DNA of 48,313 bases from assembly GCF_025465275.1 (NCBI RefSeq), contig NZ_JAODNK010000118.1, forward strand, positions 1-48,313, read 5' to 3'. A program made the position numbers and the translations under genes. The DNA comes from Nocardia sp. Its GTDB lineage: Bacteria; Actinomycetota; Actinomycetes; Mycobacteriales; Mycobacteriaceae. The notes below the pieces were generated by a model. The model had not been told where the DNA came from and ran no database searches. It worked only from the letters and a program-made list of their open reading frames with translations. Below, one piece after another: positions 1 through 8,498 of this stretch (positions are counted from its first letter, which is position 1; every line of letters begins with the position of its first letter).

Positions 1-101
1 CCGAGCAGCACCTCGTGGCCGGCCTCGTGCAGATGCAATGCCAAGGGCAGCATCGGGAAGGTGTGGCCGATCAGCGGCCCGCCGACGAATAGCACTCGCA
101 C
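1..101 (-). CDS. glycosyltransferase, GT-B/UGT-like (N-terminal part only)
   Basis: Only the first ~33 codons lie in the window; the gene runs off the left edge. The GTG start at 101 follows a GAAGGGA-type ribosome site. The visible N-terminus begins MRVLFVGGPLIGHTFPMLPL, then LALHLHEAGHEVLL. The small first strand, the glycine turn, the GHxxPMLPLA stretch and the closing GHEV are the usual N-terminal Rossmann signature of UGT/MGT-type GT-B glycosyltransferases, which move sugars from nucleotide donors to lipids or small molecules. It starts 30 bp after the antigen-85-like gene and is probably the third gene of the PIG-L operon. The acceptor cannot be told from this fragment. Confidence 0.75.
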   Translation of the reverse strand, partial: MRVLFVGGPLIGHTFPMLPLALHLHEAGHEVLL

Positions 102-131
102 CGCTGTAATTCCCTTCTCTTCATTATCGAT

Positions 132-1094
132 TCACCGCTCGAGCGCGGCGGCGAGAACAGGCCAACCGGCGTCCAGTTGATCCTGCCAGTACGGCCAGCT
201 GTGCGTTCCCGCCGGCGCGAGATCGTAGGTCGCCGGTATGCCGAGTTCTCCCAGCCGGCGTTGCAGCGCTTCGGTGCAGAGGCGAGCGCCGAATTCGATT
301 GCGCCGCCTTCGATGATGACGTCCTGCAGATTCGGGCTCGCGGAATTCTCATGAGCGCCGGGAAGACCCGTGGCGGCATAGATGTAGAGCGATTTGCCGG
401 TCAACTGTGAGGCGTGTGCGAGCACATCGTGGGCGAGCCACTCCGGGTCCGCGGCCGGGCCCCACATATTGTCCGGATCGGAGCCGTCGGCCGAGACGAT
501 GTAGCGCAGTTCCGCCTGCCCTGGGGAATCGGCGGAATCGAAGCATCCGCTCAGTGCGGACACGGCACGGTAGAGGTCGCCGGATCGTTCGGCGAGCATC
601 ATGGCTGCCTGCGCGCCCATGGAGACGCCGACGATCGCATTGACACCGTTGCCGTGGAATTCGGCATCCAGCAGTGGTGGCAGCTCCCTGGTCAGCAGGG
701 TTTCCCATTCCTGACGCCCGCGCACCGGATCGTCGCGCTGCCAATCGGTGTAGAAGCTGCCCGCTCCGCCGACCGGCAGCACCACATTGACGTCCTTGTC
801 CGCGAAGAAGTCGACCGCGCCGCCCTGTGCCGTCCAGTCGTTCTGGTCCGGCCGCGCGGAATCGATGCCTTCGAGCAGATAGACGGTGGGATGCGGGGAG
901 CCGGCATCGGCAGGCAGGAGTAGATCGATCTGAACGATCCCGGCCATGGCGGGGGAGCGGACATAGACCTGCAGCCAGCGGCTGGTGACAGGAACGATGT
1001 GGTCGATGGTCGCGGTCTCCGTGGGCTGAGCGGAAACGCGCGGCGCGCATGCGGTCACCGAGATCAACAGGGCCAGCAGCGCAAGCCATCTCAT
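132..1094 (-). CDS. antigen-85/esterase-D-like lipoprotein
   Basis: A 320-aa alpha/beta hydrolase of the antigen 85 (mycolyltransferase)/S-formylglutathione hydrolase fold. A hydrophobic leader ends in VTAC with the lipobox cysteine at residue 16, so the mature protein should be lipid-anchored outside the membrane. The nucleophile elbow is GVSMGA (Ser158) and the C-terminal histidine lies in GTHSWPYWQ (His298). Other family marks are VYLLEGID, FYTDW and ELPPLL. It resembles the secreted protein at 42036-43076 closely enough to be a paralogue. The ATG overlaps the stop of the upstream PIG-L gene by 4 bp, which indicates translational coupling. In this family the acyl group is usually a mycolate moved between trehalose or arabinogalactan. 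Mycolyltransfer as opposed to plain esterase activity is an inference. Confidence 0.85.
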   Translation of the reverse strand: MRWLALLALLISVTACAPRVSAQPTETATIDHIVPVTSRWLQVYVRSPAMAGIVQIDLLLPADAGSPHPTVYLLEGIDSARPDQNDWTAQGGAVDFFADKDVNVVLPVGGAGSFYTDWQRDDPVRGRQEWETLLTRELPPLLDAEFHGNGVNAIVGVSMGAQAAMMLAERSGDLYRAVSALSGCFDSADSPGQAELRYIVSADGSDPDNMWGPAADPEWLAHDVLAHASQLTGKSLYIYAATGLPGAHENSASPNLQDVIIEGGAIEFGARLCTEALQRRLGELGIPATYDLAPAGTHSWPYWQDQLDAGWPVLAAALER

Positions 1095-2002
1095 GAGCTG
1101 TTCACACCGGAGAGTTGGAATCGCCAGACGAGCTCGCCACCGTGCCGGGCGTGGGCGCGTTTCAGGAGAGCCCGCAGTTGCGGCTCGCCTCCCAAAGCTG
1201 AAGTCTGAGTGTGATATTCGGACAGCGCCTGGAGCTTGGCAGTTTCATGTCGGGTAGTGAGCGGCAGTGCCGACATGCTCCACTGCGCGGCCTCGATCGG
1301 TAAGCAGGCCAGTGCCGTGGGGTCCGGGCCTCGCGTAAGCAGTGATATCGCGGTCATCTCGACCGCCGCACGCGAGTTCGCCCATCCGGGCGCGACCCGA
1401 AATGGGAAGGGGCGCAATCGGGAAACCGGATGTCGCCGGCGGTTTCGCTCCGACGTCGCATTGAAGTCCTCGAAGAAGAGGACTCGCGCATATTGATCGC
1501 GGATCGCGCGCAATGCGGCGACCGCCACGATCACGTGATCGACGTGATTCCCAATTCCCAAGGGGGCCAGTATGACTGTGCCGCTATTGTCCAGTGCCTC
1601 GGCGATTGCCTGCTGAACCGCCTCGGTATCGGCGCTCTGTGCGATCTCGGGTGAGGTGTGGAACAGCGAGAACGGACCATGCGGCCGTGGATCCCGAAAC
1701 AGTCGCTCGTACAAGCCGAGTCGTCCTGCCCCCGCACCGAGCGCCGCCAAGGCCCGATCGTCCTCGACCACCCGCAGGGTGTAGTCCGCGAATGCCTGAT
1801 GCCGGCCGCCCCGTACCTCGATGGGTCGGCTACCCGAGAAGACCGTCAAGACCTCGACCGGCTGTCCGGCCTCGACCCGCGCCGCGATCAGACCCCCGAC
1901 CGACAGCACCGCATCATCGAAATGCGGTGAGACGACCACGATTCGATCCGCGGCGTCGAGCACCCGCGTCACCGCGATGGCCGCAGCTTCGGTATCCGTC
2001 AT
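1091..2002 (-). CDS. PIG-L family deacetylase (LmbE-like)
   Basis: A 303-aa zinc-dependent N-deacetylase of the PIG-L/LmbE family. The metal site PHFDD is at residues 26-30 (His27, Asp29, Asp30) and the second histidine motif NHVDH is near the middle. Relatives remove N-acetyl groups from GlcNAc-inositol (MshB), bacillithiol precursors or lipid-linked sugars. The ATG at 2002 is preferred over upstream in-frame codons because AGAGAGGAG lies just before it. It is the first gene of a tight leftward operon with the antigen-85-like lipoprotein (4-bp overlap) and a glycosyltransferase, so a glycoconjugate or glycolipid substrate is more likely than mycothiol. That pathway assignment is an inference. 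Confidence 0.85.
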   Translation of the reverse strand: MTDTEAAAIAVTRVLDAADRIVVVSPHFDDAVLSVGGLIAARVEAGQPVEVLTVFSGSRPIEVRGGRHQAFADYTLRVVEDDRALAALGAGAGRLGLYERLFRDPRPHGPFSLFHTSPEIAQSADTEAVQQAIAEALDNSGTVILAPLGIGNHVDHVIVAVAALRAIRDQYARVLFFEDFNATSERNRRRHPVSRLRPFPFRVAPGWANSRAAVEMTAISLLTRGPDPTALACLPIEAAQWSMSALPLTTRHETAKLQALSEYHTQTSALGGEPQLRALLKRAHARHGGELVWRFQLSGVNSS

Positions 2003-2012
2003 CGTCAGTACT

Positions 2013-2029
2013 CCTCTCTCTGAGAGAGG
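2013..2029. promoter_or_regulatory. 17-bp perfect palindrome over the PIG-L ribosome site
   Basis: CCTCTCTC-T-GAGAGAGG, with 8-bp arms around one base. The arm next to the gene contains the Shine-Dalgarno sequence of the PIG-L start at 2002. It could be an operator or an mRNA hairpin that hides the ribosome site. Which of the two cannot be decided from sequence. Confidence 0.45.
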
Positions 2030-2128
2030 CGCCGAATCCACATCCTGCCGCACAGTGAGCAGTCCCACCGTACCGCGTACCCTCCCGAAAATGCCGGTAC
2101 GCCATAGGAGTTGAAGTCGGCGACCGAA

Positions 2129-2623
2129 TCAGGTCGCCTGGCGTTCCGGGCTGACACTCAGAGGTGTTGCGGTGGTGAGGCGTCGACGGTTGCGGGCGAA
2201 ATGGGTGATCAGGGCGTCGGCGGAGAAGGCGCCGGCCCCCAGGACGGCGATCAGGAAGAAGGACCAGCAGAACATGGCTGCTGGTTCGCCGCCGTTCACG
2301 ATGGGGAGGATGCCGTGTTTGATGTGCACGGTGAGGAAGGCGTAGGCCATCGAGCCAGAGCAGAGCAGGGCGGCGATTCGGGTGCCGAGGCCCAGGACTA
2401 CGGCGGCGCCGGCCCCCAGTTCGATGATGCCTGCCCACCAGTGCGGCCAGCTGCCGAAAGCGGGGAGGTGCGCGCCGTAAGGGTGGACGGGTTTTCCGAA
2501 GAGTTCGGAGTAGCCGTGGAGGGCGAACGAGGCGCCGATCAGGATGCGGAACAGGCCGAGTACAACCGCGCCGAGGGTGGATGGCGCCGGTCCGGCCTTT
2601 GTTTCGGTGGTCAGTAGGTGCAT
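2129..2623 (-). CDS. DoxX family membrane protein
   Basis: A 164-aa membrane protein with about four hydrophobic helices: residues ~18-37 (VVLGLFRILIGASFALHGYS), ~62-80, ~83-100 and ~115-135. The LFRILIGxxFxxHGxxKLFG-like start and the GIIELGAGAAVVLGLGTR block are typical of the DoxX family. Members support thiol or oxidative-stress complexes or thiosulfate oxidation in other organisms. Here the role is unknown. It stands alone, divergent from the beta-lactamase-fold gene at 2877. The ATG at 2623 has GGAG about 9 bases upstream. Confidence 0.85.
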   Translation of the reverse strand: MHLLTTETKAGPAPSTLGAVVLGLFRILIGASFALHGYSELFGKPVHPYGAHLPAFGSWPHWWAGIIELGAGAAVVLGLGTRIAALLCSGSMAYAFLTVHIKHGILPIVNGGEPAAMFCWSFFLIAVLGAGAFSADALITHFARNRRRLTTATPLSVSPERQAT

Positions 2624-2764
2624 GGCACATCTCCGAGTTCTGCGGATCCCGGGTGAGCGGAAGCCTCACCTGTCCTCTTACTACGAGGTAGCGCTGTAAA
2701 TCGTTCGCTCGTGAAATTTTACGGAAATAGTCGCTTCTTCTGAACGTAACAAATACCCTCGCCA

Positions 2765-2803
2765 TCGGATTTGCGAATTAATTCGGAATTAGTACTATCC
2801 GAG
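2765..2803. promoter_or_regulatory. nested inverted repeats in divergent promoter region
   Basis: CGAATTAATTCG at 2774-2785 is a perfect 12-bp palindrome. It lies inside the wider pair TCGGAT...ATCCGA. The sequence is AT-rich compared with its surroundings and lies between the divergent DoxX gene and the gene at 2877. It is a candidate operator/promoter for one or both. No regulator is adjacent. Confidence 0.35.
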
Positions 2804-2876
2804 AGGTTCGCTGCGGCGGCGAGACGAGGGCTGCCGGGCTCTGTCTCGCTCAGCCTGTTCGTTGTGAGGGAGAGTC

Positions 2877-3746
2877 ATGGCTTTCGTTGTACGGGTCGCT
2901 GCCGCGGTAGCCACGATGGGAATTTCGTCTTTTTTCGCTATGCCGGTGTCGTTTGCGCATCCGGCGCCGGTGCCGCTACCGCCGTCGCATGCGAAACCCG
3001 CTGCCACGGCTACGATGTCGTCGGTTGCAGTGGCCGAGCGCATGCTGGCCGCGATCCAGGCGGTATCGCCGGGCGCCGAGGCCGGTATCGAGGTCATGGA
3101 TACCCAGAACGGGATGCTGCTCGCCGCGACCAATCAGGATCAGCAGTTCTACACCGCATCGGTGGTGAAGCTGCTGATCGCCCTGGATGTGCTCGATGAT
3201 CCAGCCGCGCAATCGGATTCGACCACCACCGATGCCGTGCGGCGCATGCTGTCGGCCAGCGATGACGGTATTGCCGACCGGCTGTGGGAGTCGCACGGCG
3301 GTGCGGCGATCGTGACACGCATGTCCGATCGCATCGGCCTGTCCGGCACCTCGCCGGCCGCCGATTCCGGGCAGTGGGGCGAAACGCTCACCACCGCACG
3401 GGATGTGGTGGCTGTCTATCGCTATCTGACCTCGAGTGCGCCGGAACCGGTGCGCACGGTGGTGCTGGGCGCTCTCGGAGAAGCCAGCCAGACCGCGGCA
3501 GACGGTGTCGATCAGTACTTCGGAATTCCCAACGCGCTCTCCGATTCCCCGTGGGCCGTCAAGCAGGGCTGGATGTGGATGGCCTCCTCACTGATTCTCA
3601 ACACGACCGGACTGGTCGGTTCTGACTTGCGCTACGCCGTGGTCGTCCTGAGTTCGCAACCCACGATGAGCCTGCAGACCGCCGGATCCGCCCTCACCGC
3701 CGGTGTCCAAGTGCTGCGCGACGCCTTGCCGCCACAGGTGCGGTAG
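2877..3746 (+). CDS. exported beta-lactamase-fold (class A-like) protein
   Basis: A 289-aa protein of the serine beta-lactamase/D,D-peptidase fold. An N-terminal signal-like segment (residues ~5-28, ending around SFAHP) is followed by a Pro/Ala-rich linker. The active-site tetrad is SVVK (Ser95-Lys98) in YTASVVKLLIAL. The second motif is SDD (128-130) where class A enzymes have SDN. The third is KQGW where they have KTG. These changes suggest a beta-lactamase-like protein that need not destroy beta-lactams; mycobacterial and nocardial genomes carry several such proteins of unknown role. GGGAGA precedes the ATG. A relative with SLAK and SDN lies at 19382-20170. Confidence 0.75.
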   Translation: MAFVVRVAAAVATMGISSFFAMPVSFAHPAPVPLPPSHAKPAATATMSSVAVAERMLAAIQAVSPGAEAGIEVMDTQNGMLLAATNQDQQFYTASVVKLLIALDVLDDPAAQSDSTTTDAVRRMLSASDDGIADRLWESHGGAAIVTRMSDRIGLSGTSPAADSGQWGETLTTARDVVAVYRYLTSSAPEPVRTVVLGALGEASQTAADGVDQYFGIPNALSDSPWAVKQGWMWMASSLILNTTGLVGSDLRYAVVVLSSQPTMSLQTAGSALTAGVQVLRDALPPQVR

Positions 3747-3848
3747 CCGCCGCGCGGACGATCTTGCTGGTGGTGCGGCCAAAGCGACACGGGCAGTGCG
3801 GGTTTGCCGCAGCCGTTTCGGGCTGTGGCGGCGCGGTACGGTTGGAGG

Positions 3849-4736
3849 GTGACTACCGATGAGGGGGGACCTCGGGTTCGGTCGGCATCCACGCGGAGAG
3901 CGGGGGTGGCGGCCCGACTGCGGGGTGCGGTGTCTGCGGCGCACGAGGATGCGGTGCGGGCAATGACCGCAGCGCGGGGGTCCGGGCTGGCGGTGAATCG
4001 GGATCTGGTCGAGCTGATCGAGTTGCAGCGCCGGATCATTCGGATTGCCGACCAGCTCGACGACGGATCGGCGGCGGTCGAGGAGAACAGCGCACCGCCG
4101 GAGATCGAAGCCGCCGGTGACTGGCCGTGGAATTCCTTCCCCTGGGATCCGGCGCAGGCGACCGGGGTTCGCCTCCTCCGTGGCGGCGATGTCTCGCTGT
4201 CGGGCTGCGTACCGAATCTGACGGCGGTGGCGGTCGGGCTGGGCTGGGATGTACGCGCCACTGTCGGTGACGATTTCGATCTGGACGCCAGTGCCCTGGC
4301 AGTCGGCGGCGATCAACAGGTACCGACCGACCAGCACTTCGTTTTCTACAACAATCTGCGCTCACCGGACGGTGCGATAGAACACACCGGTGATCACCTG
4401 ACCGGTTCGGGTGCCGGTGATGACGAGGTCATCACCGTCGACCTGGCCGACCTGCCGCCCACTGTCACCAATGTCGTTTTCTCCGTTTCGATTCACGATG
4501 CCGAGTTGCGGGGCCAGACCTTCGGGCAGGTCCGCAATGCCTACATCCGCGTGGTCGATCGCGCCACCGAGGCCGAACTGGCCCGCTACGACCTCACCGA
4601 GGACGCCGCCGGTGAGACGGCCGTGGTGTGCGGCGAGCTCTATCGTCATGGCCCGGAATGGAAGTTCCGCGCGATCGGCCGCGGCTACGTGTCCGGGCTG
4701 GCGGGAATCGCCCGCGACTACGGCATCGACGTCTGA
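3849..4736 (+). CDS. TerD-domain protein with helical N-terminal extension
   Basis: The C-terminal ~190 residues form a TerD/CABP1-type domain, beginning near GVRLLRGGDVSLSG and continuing with VAVGLGWDVR, DFDLDASAL, FVFYNNLRSPDG, GDDEVITVDLADLP and VVFSVSIHDAE. The acidic DFDLDAS and DDE positions match the calcium-binding residues of the family. TerD proteins belong to tellurite/stress-response systems, but no other ter gene is adjacent (the TerC protein at 29960-30985 is of the separate Alx type). About 105 N-terminal residues are Ala/Arg-rich and helical (HEDAVRAM, LIELQRRIIRIADQL). The start is uncertain: TTG at 3804, GTG at 3849 and GTG at 3906 are in frame, and the last has the best-spaced GGAG. 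Confidence 0.75.
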   Translation: MTTDEGGPRVRSASTRRAGVAARLRGAVSAAHEDAVRAMTAARGSGLAVNRDLVELIELQRRIIRIADQLDDGSAAVEENSAPPEIEAAGDWPWNSFPWDPAQATGVRLLRGGDVSLSGCVPNLTAVAVGLGWDVRATVGDDFDLDASALAVGGDQQVPTDQHFVFYNNLRSPDGAIEHTGDHLTGSGAGDDEVITVDLADLPPTVTNVVFSVSIHDAELRGQTFGQVRNAYIRVVDRATEAELARYDLTEDAAGETAVVCGELYRHGPEWKFRAIGRGYVSGLAGIARDYGIDV

Positions 4737-4815
4737 CCGCCCGGCGGACCGCCACGGCATCACCCCGAACGGTCGGTGCTTGACATTCCGGCGGCGCGAG
4801 CGCACCGTGAATTGA

Positions 4816-4828
4816 TTAGCTATGCTAA
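4816..4828. promoter_or_regulatory. inverted repeat upstream of car
   Basis: TTAGC-TAT-GCTAA lies 84 bases before the car start, in the only AT-rich stretch of this intergenic region. MarR-family operators often look like this, so it is a candidate repressor site. A promoter box cannot be placed with confidence. Confidence 0.35.
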
Positions 4829-4912
4829 ATGTGTCGGATTACGCTCGGGAACTGGGCGACACTGGTATGCCCAGGGGTGTGATCACGATCGGGGATACGC
4901 AGGAGGGTCAAC

Positions 4913-7900
4913 GTGGGTAGTGACACGCCGGAGGCCAAGCGCTCACAGCGCATAGCCGAATTGCTCGCCGATCAACAGATCAGTGCTGCCGTGCAGCGCG
5001 CCGAGGTGAGTGCTGCCATGCAGCAGCCCGGACAGAGCCTGGCGGAGATCATCACGACGGCTCTGGACGGATATGCCGATCGCCCTGCTCTCGGGCAGCG
5101 CGCCTATGAGATCGTCACCGACGAGGCAGGCCGGCGGACTCGGCGATGGCTACCGGAGTTCACGACGACCACCTACGGCGAGCTGTCGGCACGCATCGCG
5201 GCCGTCGCCGCCGCCTGGCAGCACGATCCGCGAAATCCCTTGCGCACCGGTGATTTCGTCTGCATTCTCGGCTTCACCAGCGCCGATTACATTGTGCTCG
5301 ATCTGGTGTGCCAGACCTCGGGTCTGGTCTGTGTGCCGCTGCAGTCCAGTAGTTCGGTGGCGCAATGGAATTCGATCATCGCCGAGACCGGACCGCGGCT
5401 GCTCGCCACCAGTTCGGAGCTGCTCGCCGGCGCCGTCGACGCGGTACTGGCCGCGCAGGCGCCGCTGCAGCTGCTGGTCTTCGATCACCACAGTGATGAC
5501 GACTATCACCGTGCGGCACTGGAATCCGCGCGTACGCGGCTGGCGGAGGCCAGCAGCGCCGTGCGCGTCGAGACCTTGGAAGAGCTGCTGGAGCGCGGGC
5601 GGGCATTGCCCCCTGCGGAGCCTTTTGTTCCGGGCCCGGACGAGGATCCGCTCGCGCTGCTCATCTACACCTCCGGCAGCACCGGCGCGCCGAAGGGGGC
5701 GATGTACCCCCAGCGTCTGGTGGCGACCATGTGGATCGGTGGTCCGGCCCGATCTCCTGTGCCCGCAATCAATTTCAACTACATGCCGATGAGCCATGTG
5801 GCGGGCCGAATGGCGCTGATCGGGGCGCTCGCCCGAGGCGGTACCGCCCATTTCGCGGCCGCGAGCGATCTGTCGACCCTGTTCGAAGACATTGCGCTGG
5901 TGCGGCCGACGGAGTTCTTCTTCGTACCGCGCGTGTGCGACATGGTGTTCCAGCGCTACCAGGGTGAGGTGGCCCGCCGGCTCGCCACCGGCGCGGAGCC
6001 GGAGACGACGATCCGGCAGGTGAAATCCGAACTGCGCGAGCAGTTGCTGGGCGGCCGGTTGTTCGGCGCGATCGTCGGCAGTGCGCCGATCTCCGCCGAG
6101 ATGAAGACCTTCATGGAGTCCGTGCTGGAATTCGGGCTGCACGACGGTTACGGCTCGACCGAGGCCGGCGGCGGCATTCTCATGGACAATCGGATCAATC
6201 GTCCGCCGGTCATCGATTACAAGCTGGTCGATGTGCCCGATCTCGGGTACTTCCGCACCGATAAGCCGCACCCGCGCGGTGAGTTGCTGCTCAAGTCCAC
6301 GGTGATGATTCCCGGGTACTACCGGCGGCCCGAGGTCACCGCCGAGATATTCGACGAGGACGGCTTCTATCGGACCGGCGATATCGTGGCCGAACTCGGG
6401 CCCGATGAGCTGGTCTACGTCGACCGTCGCAACAATGTGCTGAAGCTGTCGCAGGGTGAGTTCGTGACCGTCGCCAGGTTGGAGGCGGTGTACTCGACCA
6501 GCCCGCTGATCAAGCAGATCTACGTCTACGGCAGCAGTGAACGCGCCTACCTGCTGGCGGTGATCGTGCCGACCGAGGAGGCGCTGCGCGGCGCTCCCGC
6601 GGACTCGCTGCAATCGGCGCTGAGCGAATCGATGCAGCGGCTGGCGAAGGATGCCGAGCTTGAATCCTACGAGATTCCGCGCGCCTTCCTGATCGAGCCC
6701 GAGCCGTTCACCATGGAGAACGGAATGCTGTCGGGTATCGGAAAAGCCTTGCGGCCCAAGCTCAAGGAGCGCTACGGGGAGCGGCTCGAGCAGCTGTACG
6801 CGGACCTGGCCACCCAGCAGGCCGATGAATTGGCGGCGTTGCGGATCGATGCCGCGCAGCGCCCGGTGCTCGAGAGTGTCGGCCGCGCCGCGCGAGCGCT
6901 GCTGAGTTGTGCCGAAACCGATCTGCGGCCCGATGCGCACTTCGCTGATCTGGGCGGTGATTCGCTGTCGGCGCTGTCGTTCTCGACGCTGCTGCAGGAG
7001 ATCTTCGGGGTCGAGGTGCCGGTGGGCGTCATTGTCAGCCCGGCCAACGATCTCGCCGGATTGGCGAAATATATTGAGCAGGAGCGGAATTCGGTCGTTC
7101 GCCGTCCCACGCCCGCCTCGGTGCACGGGGCGGGTCCACGGATCAGGGCCGCCGATCTGACCCTGGACAAATTCATCGATGCCGCGACACTTGCTGCCGC
7201 CACCGATATTCCGGGTGTGGTCGAGCAGCCGCGCACGGTGTTGCTGACCGGCGCCAATGGCTATCTCGGCCGCTTCCTGTGCCTGGAATGGCTGCAGCGC
7301 ATGGATGATTCGGACGGCACTCTCATCTGTGTCGTCCGTGGCAGTACCGCCGAGGCGGCGCGCAAACGGCTGGATGTGGCCTTCGACACCGGTGATCCGG
7401 AACTGCTGCGCACCTACCGGGAACTGGCCGACCGGCGTCTACAGGTACTCGCTGGAGACATCGGCGATGCGAATCTCGGTCTGAGCGAGGCTGATTGGCG
7501 GCAGCTGGCCGAGACGGTCGACCTGATCGTGCATCCGGCCGCGCTCGTCAATCATGTGCTGCCGTACGACCAATTGTTCGGACCCAATGTGGTCGGCACC
7601 GCCGAGGTTATCCGGCTGGCGCTCACCACCCGATTGAAGCCGGTCACCTACCTGTCGACCGTCGGGGTGGCCGACCAGGTGGACCCGGAGTTCTTCGACG
7701 AGGACGGCGATATTCGCGAGATCAGCGCGGAACGTATTGTCGGCGACGGTTATGCGAACGGTTACGGCAATAGCAAGTGGGCGGGCGAGGTACTGCTGCG
7801 CGAGGCCAACGACCTGTGTGGATTGCCGGTCGCGGTCTTCCGTTCGGACATGATCCTGGCGCACAGCACCTTCGTGGGCCAGTTCAACCTGACGGACATG

Positions 7901-8422
7901 TTCAGCCGCCTGCTGCTGAGCGTGCTCGCCACCGGTATCGCCCCGAAGTCGTTCTACCGCACCGACAGTGCCGGTAATCGGCGGCGGGCCCACTACGACG
8001 GCCTGCCTGCCGACTTCACCGCCGAGGCGATCACCACGCTCGGGGCGCGTGCCACCGAAGGGTTCCGCACCTTCGATGTCTTCAATCCGCACGATGACGG
8101 GATTTCGCTCGACGAGTTCGTGGACTGGCTGATCGAGGACGGCCATCCCATCGAACGGTTCGACGACTACGACGCCTGGGTCGCTCGCTTCGAGACGGCA
8201 CTGCGGGCACTGCCCGAGCAGCAGCGGCAGAATTCGGTGCTGCCGCTCCTGCACGCCTACCGGTACCCGGGGGTCCCGATTCCCGGATCGGTCCTGCCCG
8301 CCAAGCGATTCCAGGCCGCCGTGCAGGAGGCCGAAATCGGGACCGATCACGACATCCCGCACCTGGGACGGGAACTCATTCGCAAATACGTGACGGATCT
8401 CCGATTGCGCGGGCTGTTGTAA
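4913..8422 (+). CDS. car: carboxylic acid reductase
   Basis: An 1169-aa three-domain enzyme that reduces carboxylic acids to aldehydes with ATP and NADPH. The length matches the known Nocardia and Mycobacterium enzymes (about 1170 aa). Domains: AMP-forming adenylation domain with YTSGSTGAPKGAMYP near residue 250 and YGSTEAGG further on; phosphopantetheine carrier domain with DLGGDSLSALSF (attachment Ser ~684); and C-terminal SDR-type reductase beginning TGANGYLGR at ~779. The GTG start at 4913 has GGAGGG upstream. The carrier must be activated by a phosphopantetheinyl transferase, and none is encoded in the window. A methyltransferase follows after 76 bp. Likely substrates are aromatic or fatty acids. 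Confidence 0.95.
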   Translation: MGSDTPEAKRSQRIAELLADQQISAAVQRAEVSAAMQQPGQSLAEIITTALDGYADRPALGQRAYEIVTDEAGRRTRRWLPEFTTTTYGELSARIAAVAAAWQHDPRNPLRTGDFVCILGFTSADYIVLDLVCQTSGLVCVPLQSSSSVAQWNSIIAETGPRLLATSSELLAGAVDAVLAAQAPLQLLVFDHHSDDDYHRAALESARTRLAEASSAVRVETLEELLERGRALPPAEPFVPGPDEDPLALLIYTSGSTGAPKGAMYPQRLVATMWIGGPARSPVPAINFNYMPMSHVAGRMALIGALARGGTAHFAAASDLSTLFEDIALVRPTEFFFVPRVCDMVFQRYQGEVARRLATGAEPETTIRQVKSELREQLLGGRLFGAIVGSAPISAEMKTFMESVLEFGLHDGYGSTEAGGGILMDNRINRPPVIDYKLVDVPDLGYFRTDKPHPRGELLLKSTVMIPGYYRRPEVTAEIFDEDGFYRTGDIVAELGPDELVYVDRRNNVLKLSQGEFVTVARLEAVYSTSPLIKQIYVYGSSERAYLLAVIVPTEEALRGAPADSLQSALSESMQRLAKDAELESYEIPRAFLIEPEPFTMENGMLSGIGKALRPKLKERYGERLEQLYADLATQQADELAALRIDAAQRPVLESVGRAARALLSCAETDLRPDAHFADLGGDSLSALSFSTLLQEIFGVEVPVGVIVSPANDLAGLAKYIEQERNSVVRRPTPASVHGAGPRIRAADLTLDKFIDAATLAAATDIPGVVEQPRTVLLTGANGYLGRFLCLEWLQRMDDSDGTLICVVRGSTAEAARKRLDVAFDTGDPELLRTYRELADRRLQVLAGDIGDANLGLSEADWRQLAETVDLIVHPAALVNHVLPYDQLFGPNVVGTAEVIRLALTTRLKPVTYLSTVGVADQVDPEFFDEDGDIREISAERIVGDGYANGYGNSKWAGEVLLREANDLCGLPVAVFRSDMILAHSTFVGQFNLTDMFSRLLLSVLATGIAPKSFYRTDSAGNRRRAHYDGLPADFTAEAITTLGARATEGFRTFDVFNPHDDGISLDEFVDWLIEDGHPIERFDDYDAWVARFETALRALPEQQRQNSVLPLLHAYRYPGVPIPGSVLPAKRFQAAVQEAEIGTDHDIPHLGRELIRKYVTDLRLRGLL

Positions 8423-8498
8423 ACGGCGAACGTTGGTGCCGGTACGAGCCGATATAGGCAGTCTCTGAACCGAATCAGGAATGGCAGGGTAACGCGCA

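Noticed and set aside
5150..7126. 658-codon open frame on the minus strand opposite car
   Set aside because: It is antisense to the adenylation and carrier domains of an intact car gene. The composition is that of a GC-rich shadow and no domain is recognised.
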